Below, piece after piece: positions 12,301-21,400 of a DNA stretch of 64,000 nt. The notes beneath the pieces are model-generated. The model was not told where the DNA came from and ran no database searches. It was given only the letters and a program-made list of their open reading frames with translations. The position numbers were made by a program, and so were the translations under genes. Each line of letters begins with the position of its first letter. Position 1 is the first letter of the stretch. This DNA comes from Klebsormidium nitens (Eukaryota > Streptophyta > Klebsormidiophyceae > Klebsormidiales > Klebsormidiaceae). The stretch covers positions 171,440-235,439 of the forward strand of contig DF237015.1 in the NCBI GenBank assembly GCA_000708835.1. Direction: 5' to 3'.

Positions 12301-15127
12301 NNNNNNNNNNNNNNNNNNNNNNNNNNNNNNNNNNNNNNNNNNNNNNNNNNNNNNNNNNNNNNNNNNNNNNNNNNNNNNNNNNNNNNNNNNNNNNNNNNNN
12401 NNNNNNNNNNNNNNNNNNNNNNNNNNNNNNNNNNNNNNNNNNNAGGCCAATCAATGGCCTGGGCAAAGGAAGCCTTTCTTTCAGTGGACTTTGGATTGTA
12501 CAATTCAAGTATCATGAGCCTTCATATATTCGAAGGCCCCTTGTCTGGATCGGTGCGCATTGCTGAGCGAAGGATTTGTGCCCGAATGTTGCCAGATTGG
12601 CGCCTTGTGCCTTAACGGCTCCCGTTGTAAATCCTTCAAGCTTCGTCTTCCCTGCAGACGAGAAGGGCTTGGAGTTTGACAAGTACGGCATCATGATCAA
12701 GGTCAAGTTCAGGTGAGCAAGAGCCGTCTCCTCCATCCGGCTAAGCGCCGGCGGTCGGTGTCTTAACACTGAATTGCATTTGATTGTATTGTACTGGATT
12801 GTCCTTAGCATATCTGCAAACAGTGGCTTCCCGGGTTCTAATCAAAGCCTTACCACTTGGCCGGATACATGAAAGGTCTGGCGAATCAAGTTCCGCGGGC
12901 CATAGGCGCGGACTGGAAACGCGCCGCCTTGCCATACTAGTGAAATGTTAATTGCCGTATTAAAGTATCCCAGATCAACTTGAGAATCGTGTTGGAGCCC
13001 TTCCGGAGTTTGCAAGGCGCGCTCTCGCAGCGGATTACCAATCTCTGTCCGAACTTCAACGCTAAGTCTGCAATCCTTCACGCTTTAGGACTTTCCAGGT
13101 GTCAGTTCGTGCTAACTCTTTGTTGGCACTTTCACCACAGAGAGGGAGAGCCGTTGGCGGTGTTGAGCACGCAGCACCACTCGGGAGGGGTAAGTCTCGT
13201 ATTCACACCTCTCCCCATCGCCGGTGTTTGTCAGTCCCGCCGCGCCGCTCTTTCTCATGGAGGAAGTTTCTCCGTTTAGATCCTGGCTCGACTACGGTCG
13301 CCTGAAGCTACTCGACCTTGTACGGTAATTCGCTCTATACCGCTTCCCCACTGAGTTATCTCTTGCGTTACCTTTGATTCACCCTTTCCATCCTAGAAAG
13401 ATAAGTGCTGAGACGACTGCATACCACCTTTCTGTTATGCTGAAGTTAATCTTGAGACGACTGGAATTTAAGCCTGACAAAATTTTCCGTTATTGGCAGG
13501 AGCGGTCGGTGTCCACTATTCTGTACCTCATCTCCATGCAAGACCTGTCCAAGTGCCCCTTCCGGGTTGTCGACGAGATCAACCAAGGTGAGCGCCGTTT
13601 CGGAGCTCTTCCGTCTCGCTGGAAGCGTTTTCCGCACATCGATAAGATGCAGCGCGTGGCAAACCGGATTCTGCAAAGTACTAGTGCATCCTCCGATTCA
13701 AAGCGCTTCTTAGGCACAGCCTTCCTCACATGGCAGAATATCGCAGAATATCAATTCAGACCCTATCATGCTGTCCAATCGGCTTATGGAATTTCGAACC
13801 CCCGCATGCTTCGCCCCGAAACTTAGCTGCATCCACGTCAGTATACCAGTCCCAGTCAATTGGCAGTAAGAGCATCAGACGTTTTCTGCGTTACTTAAGT
13901 TGTTGTCGAACCTGGACTCCGACTGAGATTTTACTTTGCGCTTCTTTCCAGGCATGGACCCGAACAACGAGCGCAAGATGTTCCAGCAGCTCGTGCGCAG
14001 CGCCAGCCTGCCAGACACGCCCCAGTGAGCCCAGCTTCTCTTGTATTATTCTCTTCCCTTGCATCTCACATGATATATTAACAAGCGACCCGGTTAAGGG
14101 ATACGCTAAGGGGTCTGTTCAGGTCTGGAAGGAATTAAGGTTCTGTAGCACTGCTATCCTATGGGCGAACCCAAAATGCTAACAGTGTGGAGCAAGGCGA
14201 CTAATATCACACCAGCTTCTCTACTCCAAGTAGAGTATCATATTCCTCCTCTCAGCGCTGCCCCTGTCATTAGCTTTATCGAATATGCCTTAACAGCCCT
14301 CCCTTTCCCTGCAAGACGGATTTCTCTACTCGAGTCATAGTTCCCCCATGAACGAGTTTCGCTTGAGCGCAGACTGCATATGTCTGGCTGGATTACCTGC
14401 GGCCAGGTTGTGCACAACATTGAGCTTGAGGTTCTCGTGTATGGAGAGATCCCTTTCCGTCGTGCGCTGGCAGGACGGAAGACACTGCATTTTCGGTGCG
14501 TCCTGACTGACGCTCCTGATTGACTCGCTCTAGGTGCTTCCTGCTCACACCGAAGCTGCTGCCTGACTTGGACTACTCCCCGGAGTGCACCATCTTGAAC
14601 ATCATGAACGGGCCGTGGCTGGGGGACACCGCAAAGAGTGAGCCGTTTTATAAGACAATGTTCCGCTTCTCTGGATCACGTTGCTTGGAGTGGGCACGAG
14701 AATCGAGCTGGGGAACGGTTTCGAAGCATTTTAGCCCTGATGCGTCAGCACAAGAAAGTCGAGGAAGTCACGAGTTCGTTCGTGTCAGTCTTGCAAATGT
14801 TGTGAGCATCATCCGTTGGAGGGAGCGTAGCCGTGTTTTGATATGATCCGTGCTCGTTTTGAACGAGCTACGTGTTCCACTCAAACGAGCTACAAAATTC
14901 GACTCTCTCAGACTACGCGATGTCCAGTCTGTCTTTCTTCGTTCAGTCTGCGTTTGCTTGTAAACTAGTGGCTTGCTTCTACATCAGCATCCGATGCAGT
15001 CCATCGTAGAAGCTTGTCGGGCGATCTAAGGATGCCCTTTGCAAACGTATTAGTGATGCAAACCTTCTTTTGCTTTGCAGAGTGGAAACCTGACGAATCT
15101 CTTTTGGCCAACGTCGGCAAAGCCTAG
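383..15127 (+). CDS. SMC5: SMC5, subunit of the SMC5/6 complex
   Basis: SMC ATPase that pairs with SMC6 in the nuclear complex for recombination repair and sister-chromatid handling. Exons: 383-459, 787-967, 1269-1422, 1613-1686, 1922-2068, 2293-2397, 2942-3117, 3496-3607, 3978-4133, 4569-4690, 5199-5343, 6082-6279, 6816-6914, 7134-7302, 7794-7939, 8184-8247, 9007-9209, 9669-9741, 10033-10133, 10651-10767, 11331-11408, 11854-11953, 12658-12712, 13141-13189, 13500-13587, 13952-14024, 14534-14637, 15081-15127. They join in phase to 1070 aa, close to plant SMC5 length as I recall it. Walker A GPNGTGKSS is at residues 64-72. FLPQDKV, typical of SMC5, follows at about 163. Coiled coil runs on both sides of a hinge at roughly 430-620. 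The ABC signature LSTQHHSGGERS is near 959-970 and Walker B FRVVDEINQ near 988-996. The exon 7 acceptor (2942) was chosen because it restores phase. The gene is isolated, and several introns carry degraded exon copies. Confidence 0.95.
4434..4500 (+). repeat. Intact-acceptor echo of SMC5 exon 10
   Basis: About 67 bases repeat the start of exon 10 with few changes, including CAAGCTCTGAAG and CCGTACATGGAGG. They follow a good acceptor (tttcttttgcag). The copy lies 135 bp upstream of the real exon start at 4569. The frame stays open from 4434 through 4690, so use of the upstream acceptor would add 45 codons without a stop. Confidence 0.9.
5509..5998 (+). repeat. Five tandem echoes of SMC5 exon 12
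   Basis: Copies of the exon 12 start (GTGACGGTGGACAACCGGCT, then CACGCGCAGTTC) begin near 5511, 5636, 5759, 5856 and 5961, ahead of the real exon at 6082. Steps are about 95-125 bp. The unit includes intron sequence too: a 'caccCGCTTTTT...CCAACACTCTC' block precedes several copies. The copies at 5759 and 5961 keep a cag acceptor and the others have lost it. The copy at 5759 runs into a stop after about 24 codons. Decay is uneven, the copy at 5636 being the least similar. Confidence 0.92.
8636..8724 (+). repeat. Strongly decayed echo of SMC5 exon 17
   Basis: The segment keeps the order of exon 17 blocks, including TTGCGCAGCCCGC and the GAGGTG stretch. It carries many changes and has no usable frame. 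It sits one step (about 185 bp) upstream of the better preserved copy at 8822. Confidence 0.7.
8822..8916 (+). repeat. Well-preserved echo of SMC5 exon 17
   Basis: About 95 bases match the acceptor region and start of exon 17 (real copy from 9001). The long shared core includes GCAGCCCGCGGACGTGGAGC. The acceptor CCCAG is kept and the offset to the real exon is 177 bp (a multiple of three). Read in exon phase, the copy stays open for 35 codons and then hits a stop at 8937-8939, so its use would truncate SMC5. Confidence 0.9.
9298..9363 (+). repeat. Donor-side echo of SMC5 exon 17
   Basis: About 65 bases repeat the 3' end of exon 17, including GACGCCGCGAAGCTGGAGGA, about 153 bp downstream of the real exon end at 9209. 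The real donor GTGAGT reads GTCACT here, so the copy has no donor. This shows that duplication also happens on the donor side. Confidence 0.9.
11214..11252 (+). repeat. Echo of SMC5 exon 21
   Basis: TTGCGATCTGGAGGCGAAGC followed by TAGAAGAGGAGG copies the start of exon 21 (ATTGCGGATCTGGAAGAGAA at 11331), 113 bp upstream. The acceptor AG has become AA, so this copy should not be spliced. Confidence 0.8.
12091..12498. mobile_element. Inverted-repeat element spanning an assembly gap
   Basis: A 44-base arm at 12091-12134 is the exact reverse complement of 12455-12498. Between them lie 199 unresolved bases (12245-12443). Just before the gap is short palindromic sequence rich in ACGTAA and TACGTT. 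This fits a non-autonomous foldback or MITE-like DNA element in SMC5 intron 22 whose hairpin may have blocked assembly. No transposase is visible. Target-site duplications cannot be defined. Confidence 0.75.
12245..12443. other. Assembly gap (199 N)
   Basis: A run of undetermined bases inside SMC5 intron 22. Exons 22 (ending 11953) and 23 (starting 12658) lie outside it and join in phase, so no coding sequence need be missing. Confidence 1.
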
Positions 15128-16719
15128 AAGTTTCTGCAACTCAAGGCGCCATTACAGTCGGTCGACATGGTATCACGAGCTTGCAAGCTGAATAATGTCG
15201 TTTACTCACATCCTGTACCTTTGAGATGTATGAAACTGCCGTATCGACGAGATGTAATCCAATGACTCATGTGCACATCACCTAGGTAGTTGGCAATAAA
15301 TCTTGATTCGAGCATGCATGATCCTGATTAGGCTGCAGGCTTAAGCCGATGTGTTTGCAATAGCATATTAAATCGCTCATCGTAATGTATGGTACACTTC
15401 TGTCGTTTTGGATGCCTGATCCCAGAAGCTCGGCGATCGACGAACCTTCAATTCCTCATATGGTTATATGACGCATGATTCAAAAGCTGTGTCAAGTTCG
15501 CATCTAGCGCTTCAAGTATGTGTGCATCGAAATGTGAACTAAGGGCTGCACGTCATCTTGTCTGAATCTAGGTACTCAAAGCTTTGATAAGTAGTAAAAG
15601 TTCTTGTGACATGATGCTCGATGTGTATAGCTAGTTTCAGATTTATCTAGTGATCCGTGTATAGTCGAGTCGATGTCAGGCAAGCTAAAAAACCGTACAT
15701 TAGTTAAGCCTCATTTGGCCACGAGTCAGTCGCACAATGATGCGGAAATTACCTGGTGCGAATGATGATTTTCTCTTGCAAGATTTAAGCCTCAGGTTTG
15801 CCTAAATGACTAAATACCCAGATCTACTTTAGACGTCTAGCTGGACCCGGCAATGATAGCGTAATATTTGGCAACACAGCATCAGGCGTGCATGACGGCT
15901 TGTACCTACATTCACTGCTACATGCTGTAGACATGCTGGCTGCGGCCCATACGGTATACATCTCCCGAAGCTAGGCTGAGTCAAATAATTATAGCTTAAG
16001 CCAGCTAGGCGCGTTGCGGGCCGGCCCGCCGCCACCGTCTGGCAGCCTGTCACGGTGCATCATCATTCAATGATTGGTCCCGCTCAGTTGGCATGCAGGC
16101 CCGCGGCTATCATTATCGGCGGCGCCGCCGCGGCCGGTGGCGGGGCCGCCACCGCCCGGCCGCGCGGCGCCCGCACATGTTCACGGTTCACTGGTTCTGA
16201 TCAAATCCATCAACGGTCCAAATGGCCCTCGGCGTCGAACGTCGATGCCGACTTGGACAATTAGTCATGCCGTCGATTTCCTTCAGTTCATAGTTAGCCC
16301 TGAGCAGACCAGACTGCGAGTCGGGGCCATCTGGCAACCTCCGGCTGAATCGATCAAGCACTTTATCCAGATTGGACGGTTCGATCTGCATATCAGCGCG
16401 CGCGCATGTTTATAGTCAGCGCTGACTCAGCTCAGTGTTGCCGGGCATGCTGACTCAGACGACGGACATGGTCAGCGTTGCAGATTATCATGATGCAATG
16501 CTAGGGACGCATTCAATGCGGGGCTTCTAGCGACCATGCAGAGCAATACTTCTGCTTTCTCTGCAAATTCTGATGCTGAATTCTTGTCAAAAGTTTGCGT
16601 CCTTTGAAGCTTCGTTCTGGTAGGCTGTGCAGAAGAAGTCGTCCGCCATTTCGTGCAGCCAAAGCACGAGAAGCGCTTTCTTGCACACGTCGCCACCGCA
16701 GAGAAGTTTGGTCTCGACA
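15128..16719. other. Intergenic region after SMC5
   Basis: About 1.6 kb with no supportable gene. The first part is AT-balanced and probably holds the SMC5 3' untranslated region. From about 16010 to 16180 the sequence becomes very GC-rich with strong hairpins. The last 100 bases are likely the 5' untranslated region of the next gene. Confidence 0.5.
16117..16153. repeat. GC-only palindromes
   Basis: 16117-16130 is a perfect 14-base palindrome (CGGCGGCGCCGCCG). 16136-16153 is an 8-base perfect stem (GGTGGCGG / CCGCCACC) with a 2-base loop. They sit about 570 bp upstream of the small mitochondrial-type gene. They may be regulatory or simply a mutational island. Confidence 0.7.
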
Positions 16720-17073
16720 ATGGCGCTCTTTCGGCAGTCCCTTACTCGGCTCGCACCTGCGAGCAGCAGCATCCTGCCTGCTTGCAGCAGCGCCCTGCGG
16801 CATTTTGCCACAGAAGCAGCCAGTGCAGCGGAAGGTGCAGAGAAGGCATCGGTGGTGAAGACGTTTGCTGGCAAGAAGAACGAGAACATCAAGATGAAGA
16901 ACAGGGATCCAGAGAGGGCGAAGAGGAGGGAAGAGGCACTGATGGACCTGGGCCTGAACGTGCCAGGGGGTGTTACTGAAATCTACCACCTGAACCCCTC
17001 AAAGAAGTCTGCAACAGCGCCCCCCCGGTCAAGTTATGCGGTTCCTTTTGTCCATGGAAGTTTAGACTTCTGA
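16720..17073 (+). CDS. Small mitochondrial-type protein of unknown function
   Basis: Single-exon frame of 117 aa. The first 33 residues look like a mitochondrial presequence: MALFRQSLTRLAPASSS and so on, rich in Arg, Ser, Ala and Leu, without acidic residues until FATEA, where cleavage is plausible. The mature part has a basic stretch (AGKKNENIKMKNRDPERAKR), then EEALMDLGLNVPGGVTEIYH, which reads like a conserved core. No membrane segment is seen. It resembles small accessory proteins of respiratory complexes in size and style, but I do not recognise the family. The ATG at 16720 was chosen over a frame opening further upstream because it gives the presequence directly. The 3' end may differ if an intron near the end has been missed. 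Confidence 0.65.
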   Translation: MALFRQSLTRLAPASSSILPACSSALRHFATEAASAAEGAEKASVVKTFAGKKNENIKMKNRDPERAKRREEALMDLGLNVPGGVTEIYHLNPSKKSATAPPRSSYAVPFVHGSLDF

Positions 17074-18401
17074 GAAGACAGACATCTCTTTTTAAGACAC
17101 AAGTTTCAGATCATTCTTTCACTGCGGTATCAGCAGAGTTCCATAGGTAGAAATTCAATCAGGTAGCTATGCAGAAGAATCCATTTGAAGTATGGCAGGA
17201 TTCTTCAAGAACAGACCAGAACAAATCAATAAGAGTCGACAATCCATGTTCAAGGTAAACAGTCAATTTTGATCACACGGTGTCCAGTAATATAAAGTTG
17301 AAGAGAACAGACCAGCTTTTGAGGCATTTTGTCAGACTCTGACCATTAGAGGTACACTTTGGTTTGAGGTGCCATACAAGTGTCCCGCATCAGACATCAA
17401 GTTGGCATGTGTTTTGCTTGCACTTTTTTCTCAATCACAATCTCGTACCATTTGACTTCTTTGCCAGCATGCATGATGTAAAATGGTGGTCGTTTGGACA
17501 TTCACCTGCATCGGGGCTGAGAAGAAGGAATAACAAGGGTCTGAAAATGTCAGGCTGTCAGTCCTGTATATAAGTATAGAGTTGCAAAATTGAAGCTTTG
17601 CAGACACTGCACAATGGTCCCTTGCTCCTTCATTGTCCATTTGCTTCTGTTCCTCCTGCCAGGAGCTTGTGCCTGCCGCCTGTGATAGCATTCAACGATT
17701 CAGACGACTGTAAATTGCATGTGCCAGCATCAATTAACATGATGCATGAGCCCGCTCTCTCAATGCGTGATGTTTCTCCATGAAAGCTAATTCGTTCAAT
17801 AGTTCTGATTGTTGGGTTGAACGCAACCTAACATTGCCAGCAAGCTAGCTGCAGCTATAATCATGCCTGTTTCAAAGTTTATCGAGAGCTGTCACGTAGG
17901 TAGAATTATGATATTCCGCGATGCATGCTAGCTCTGAAAAGACGTGAATTGGCAATTGATCCTGCCGGATATTCTCCAACACAAAAAACGCTCGCAACGC
18001 ACATATCCGTTATGCACAAATGTTAATGTAGCTGCCATACGTCGCATCCGTGCCCTAGCTATAGCTGCACACCGCGCCGAGCGCCATATAGTGTAGGACA
18101 GTGTCTTCAGACCATCCTGTACGCACAAGAGTATAGTGCCCGGCCGCCTTCCAGGCTGCTGGCAACCGTCAAGGAACTGCTGAACCACCAAGTAGGTAAT
18201 GCCATAATTAAACATGGTTGCATGGCGTATGTTTACCTGGCAGTGGGATCAAAACAGTCGCGCTCTCATCAATTCATGCACGACAAGCACACGCACTTAT
18301 GGATCCTCGCAAGATGATTAATATCTGTGCCTCGCGAGCTGTATTGGGAATGACTGTGTGACGCGGTCTACTGTATAAGGAAGCGGACGTCTTTTGATGT
18401 G
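17074..18401. other. Convergent intergenic region
   Basis: About 1.3 kb between two genes that converge. No conserved coding frame, RNA gene or clear repeat is seen. It should hold both 3' untranslated regions. Confidence 0.5.
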
Positions 18402-21400
18402 TTATAGTCTTAACCGGTCAGCAGTTACAATGATGCCGTCTATATCCGTGGAGGGGTAGTTTTGAAGAAGTTTAAGGTTGTCCGTAAAGTCTCCACCCAG
18501 GAGGCGCGTCCGAATGCAGATTACCATGGCGCAGCAGAGCCGAAGAAGGATCTCCTGCAAAATGGCGAGTTTTAACGTAACTTGCCTGGACGCACCGGCG
18601 AAAAGCAGATAGCAATCGCTCATCTTCATAAGGAGAAAAGCGAGGCGACAGTAGTGCCGGTTTCTTGGCGGAAGGAGCGAGACAGACTGCATTGGACAGC
18701 CATTGCTCTCCTGTCGTATATAGTCTAGGCTGCCGGTCAAGAGCTGGTCTTTCAGCCACATCAAGCGGCCCTGAGAAAGAACTGATCGGCTACTCCCTAG
18801 ATGATCACATCATTCACTTCTTACAGAGCCAGCCGTCTCGACCGCCGCAGTCGAAATGACGAAAGACAGTCAAAGCAGAAATGAAGCTCCGAGAGTATCT
18901 CGCAAGCATGCTGAGCAGACTTTTTCAGAGCAGAAGTCAGCTCACCAGGGGACCGTCCTTGTTGCTCAAAAGCGTGTCCCATAATCGCAGGCAGTCCGGA
19001 AAGTCAAACTCTTGGGTTAGGAGGAGGGTTATCCAACGGAAGGCGTAGAACTGCGGGTTGATCTGCAAAGGCAGCGGAGAAAAGGTCGTTTCAAATGATT
19101 CGCAAGATGTTTACAAGACCGCTGGACAACAATATCCGTGATGCCAATCTCTTACAAAGTGGCTGCAAATTTTTGTTATGAAACAAGTGGCGCTTCCCTT
19201 TTCTTCCCCGTTCCTGGAAGTGCCTAGACAGATCGCCGACTCTGTTCGCTGCATCATTTCGATGCCGGATGCATGGAAGTAATCCACAAGCGTCCAGACT
19301 GGTCGAGACCAATACGAGAACGACTGCCTTAAGCAAGTTCAGATGACGTCACCTCTCACCTGTATCTTGACGTTGAGGTGCAACCAAAGCTCCTCGTCGC
19401 GCTGTTTGAGCAGGTTAGAGAGGCGGGTTATGGTGGCCCGGATGCCGACCTCGCTGTTGTCCAGCTGCTGACAAAAGTGGTCCCGGAAGTCGCTCAGCAG
19501 CTCCACGAAGCAGAAGAACGCGTCCGCCTCAGCGTGCTCCTGCAAATTAGAAGACGCCACGTGGCACACTGTCCAGCAAGGTACCTAATCTTAGTTTGAA
19601 TGAGAATAATTATAAGAGCCCAGCAGCTCCAAGAAGCACGAGAAAGCATCCGCCTCCGCGTGCTCCTGCAAAGGAGAAGACGCCACGTGGCACACTGCTT
19701 AGCGTTATTTGCGAATAAGTTGTCCTAAAGTAGACAAAGCTGATTATGTAAGGTCGACAGCTCCACGAAGCAGAAGACCGCGTCCGTCTCAGCGTGCTCC
19801 TGCAAAGGAGAAGTCGCGATATGTGAGATGCTGTAGTATGATTGTGCAATGGTTAGCCAAGGCCAAGTGTGAGATACCGTAGCATAAAATGTGCGAGAAG
19901 TTCTTGGCAGGAACTGCTCAGAAGTACGCTCGGCGACTCCAATGGGAGACCTTCACAATCGGCCCAACTGAGCACCAACGGTCAAAACGCCGGACATGCC
20001 TTTCACTTGCAGCTCGGCGGAGGACACTTGTGGAAGGGGAGTGGGAGAAGCTTGCTGGTAACGCCCTGGGTCACAATGTGGGACACGTAAGGTCGACCGC
20101 TATTTGGATTGTTTGATTCTTAGTATTACACAAAGTTAAACGTAAAAGCTAATCACCAAAGCTTCTTCATCCAGAGGCACAAACGAAGCTCTCAAACGTC
20201 TCCTCGGCTCTCCCAACCTTCTTCAGAATGTTCTCAAGAAAACGACCCGAGCACCGAGCTTGGTATATGAGAGACCAATCTTACTCCAATGCGTCAAACG
20301 GCTTCAACACAAAACTCTGAAGCTGGTGCCTCACCTTATTCTTGTCGTCTGGGTCCGTTCGGAAGATGTACAAGAGCGGGGCCAGGACTTCGTTCATTCC
20401 TTGGACGTACTTGATGCCCGGGTTCAGCTTCGCGAAGATAAACAGGATTCGGCCCAGGGCCCCCTGGAACGGAAGCAAAGTATTGTCAGAACGGACAACT
20501 CTTTGGCCCCCATGAATGCTTAGAAGGGATCTCCTTTTGAGCAGGGGTTTAAGGAGGATCACCACAGCGGCTCAATCAGCGACCGAGGGAAATTCTCTGT
20601 GGGCATTCTCACAGCAATTCATTCAAACCATTCATGAGAATGTGAGACAAGACGATTGATAAGTAAGCGTGGTGCGGAACTAACAGAAGATTTGAGAAGC
20701 GTTCGTCGGGAGAGCTTGTCTGGAGTTGGCACTTCGCAGAATGAGAAGTGAGCGCACGAATGTTAGCTTATATCCGCAAGCGAAGACGCGTGCCCGCGCA
20801 GCATGCGCGGCGCGCGCCGACTTCGAAACGGAGTACGGTTCGTGCCAGAGAACCGACAGTCTTCGCTACTTACAAACTTGAAAAATTCAGAAGCTACATT
20901 GAGCAAGGTACCCCGGGAGGTACTCTCACCTGGTTTTCGTTCGAGCCCCCGTCTGCGCCGTTGAAGAACGGCAGGTCCGGGTGTGTCCGTTTGACGTCCC
21001 GGTCGATCTGCTCCCACAGTTCTGTGTCCTGGAAGAACTGGTGCCATACGCTCGCTTGGCCGCTCGCCAGGGGATGGTCCCCCTCTACCGACTCCCGCCG
21101 AAGCTCCCCCCCGGAAGGGAGGTCGCCGTCTGAAGCTTCCGAAGCGCGCGACTTTTCGCTCTGTACGAAAGGGACCGTCTGATCTACACATCTTATCTTC
21201 CTTCAAAATTGCGGGTTGACGAGTTGACTGGCTAATTGCGGAGCATGGTTCATTTCAGACAAGGTGCTATGTCATACGGGAAGGGGTCAGATGTAATGCG
21301 TCTCCGCTGAACGCAACCTCTCAACGCCAAGCATTTCAAACTTTCCAAGACCGATTGAGTCTCATTTTAAAGCTGGATTCGCCGGGTCAGAAGATCAAGA

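Noticed and set aside
12191-12517. Open frames across the N run
   Set aside because: They exist only because unknown bases were translated as X.
20763-21206. Arg/Pro/Gly-rich open frame on the minus strand
   Set aside because: It is an out-of-frame reading of TBC exon 4 (20930-21178). The frame ending GADGGSNENQ fits the family.
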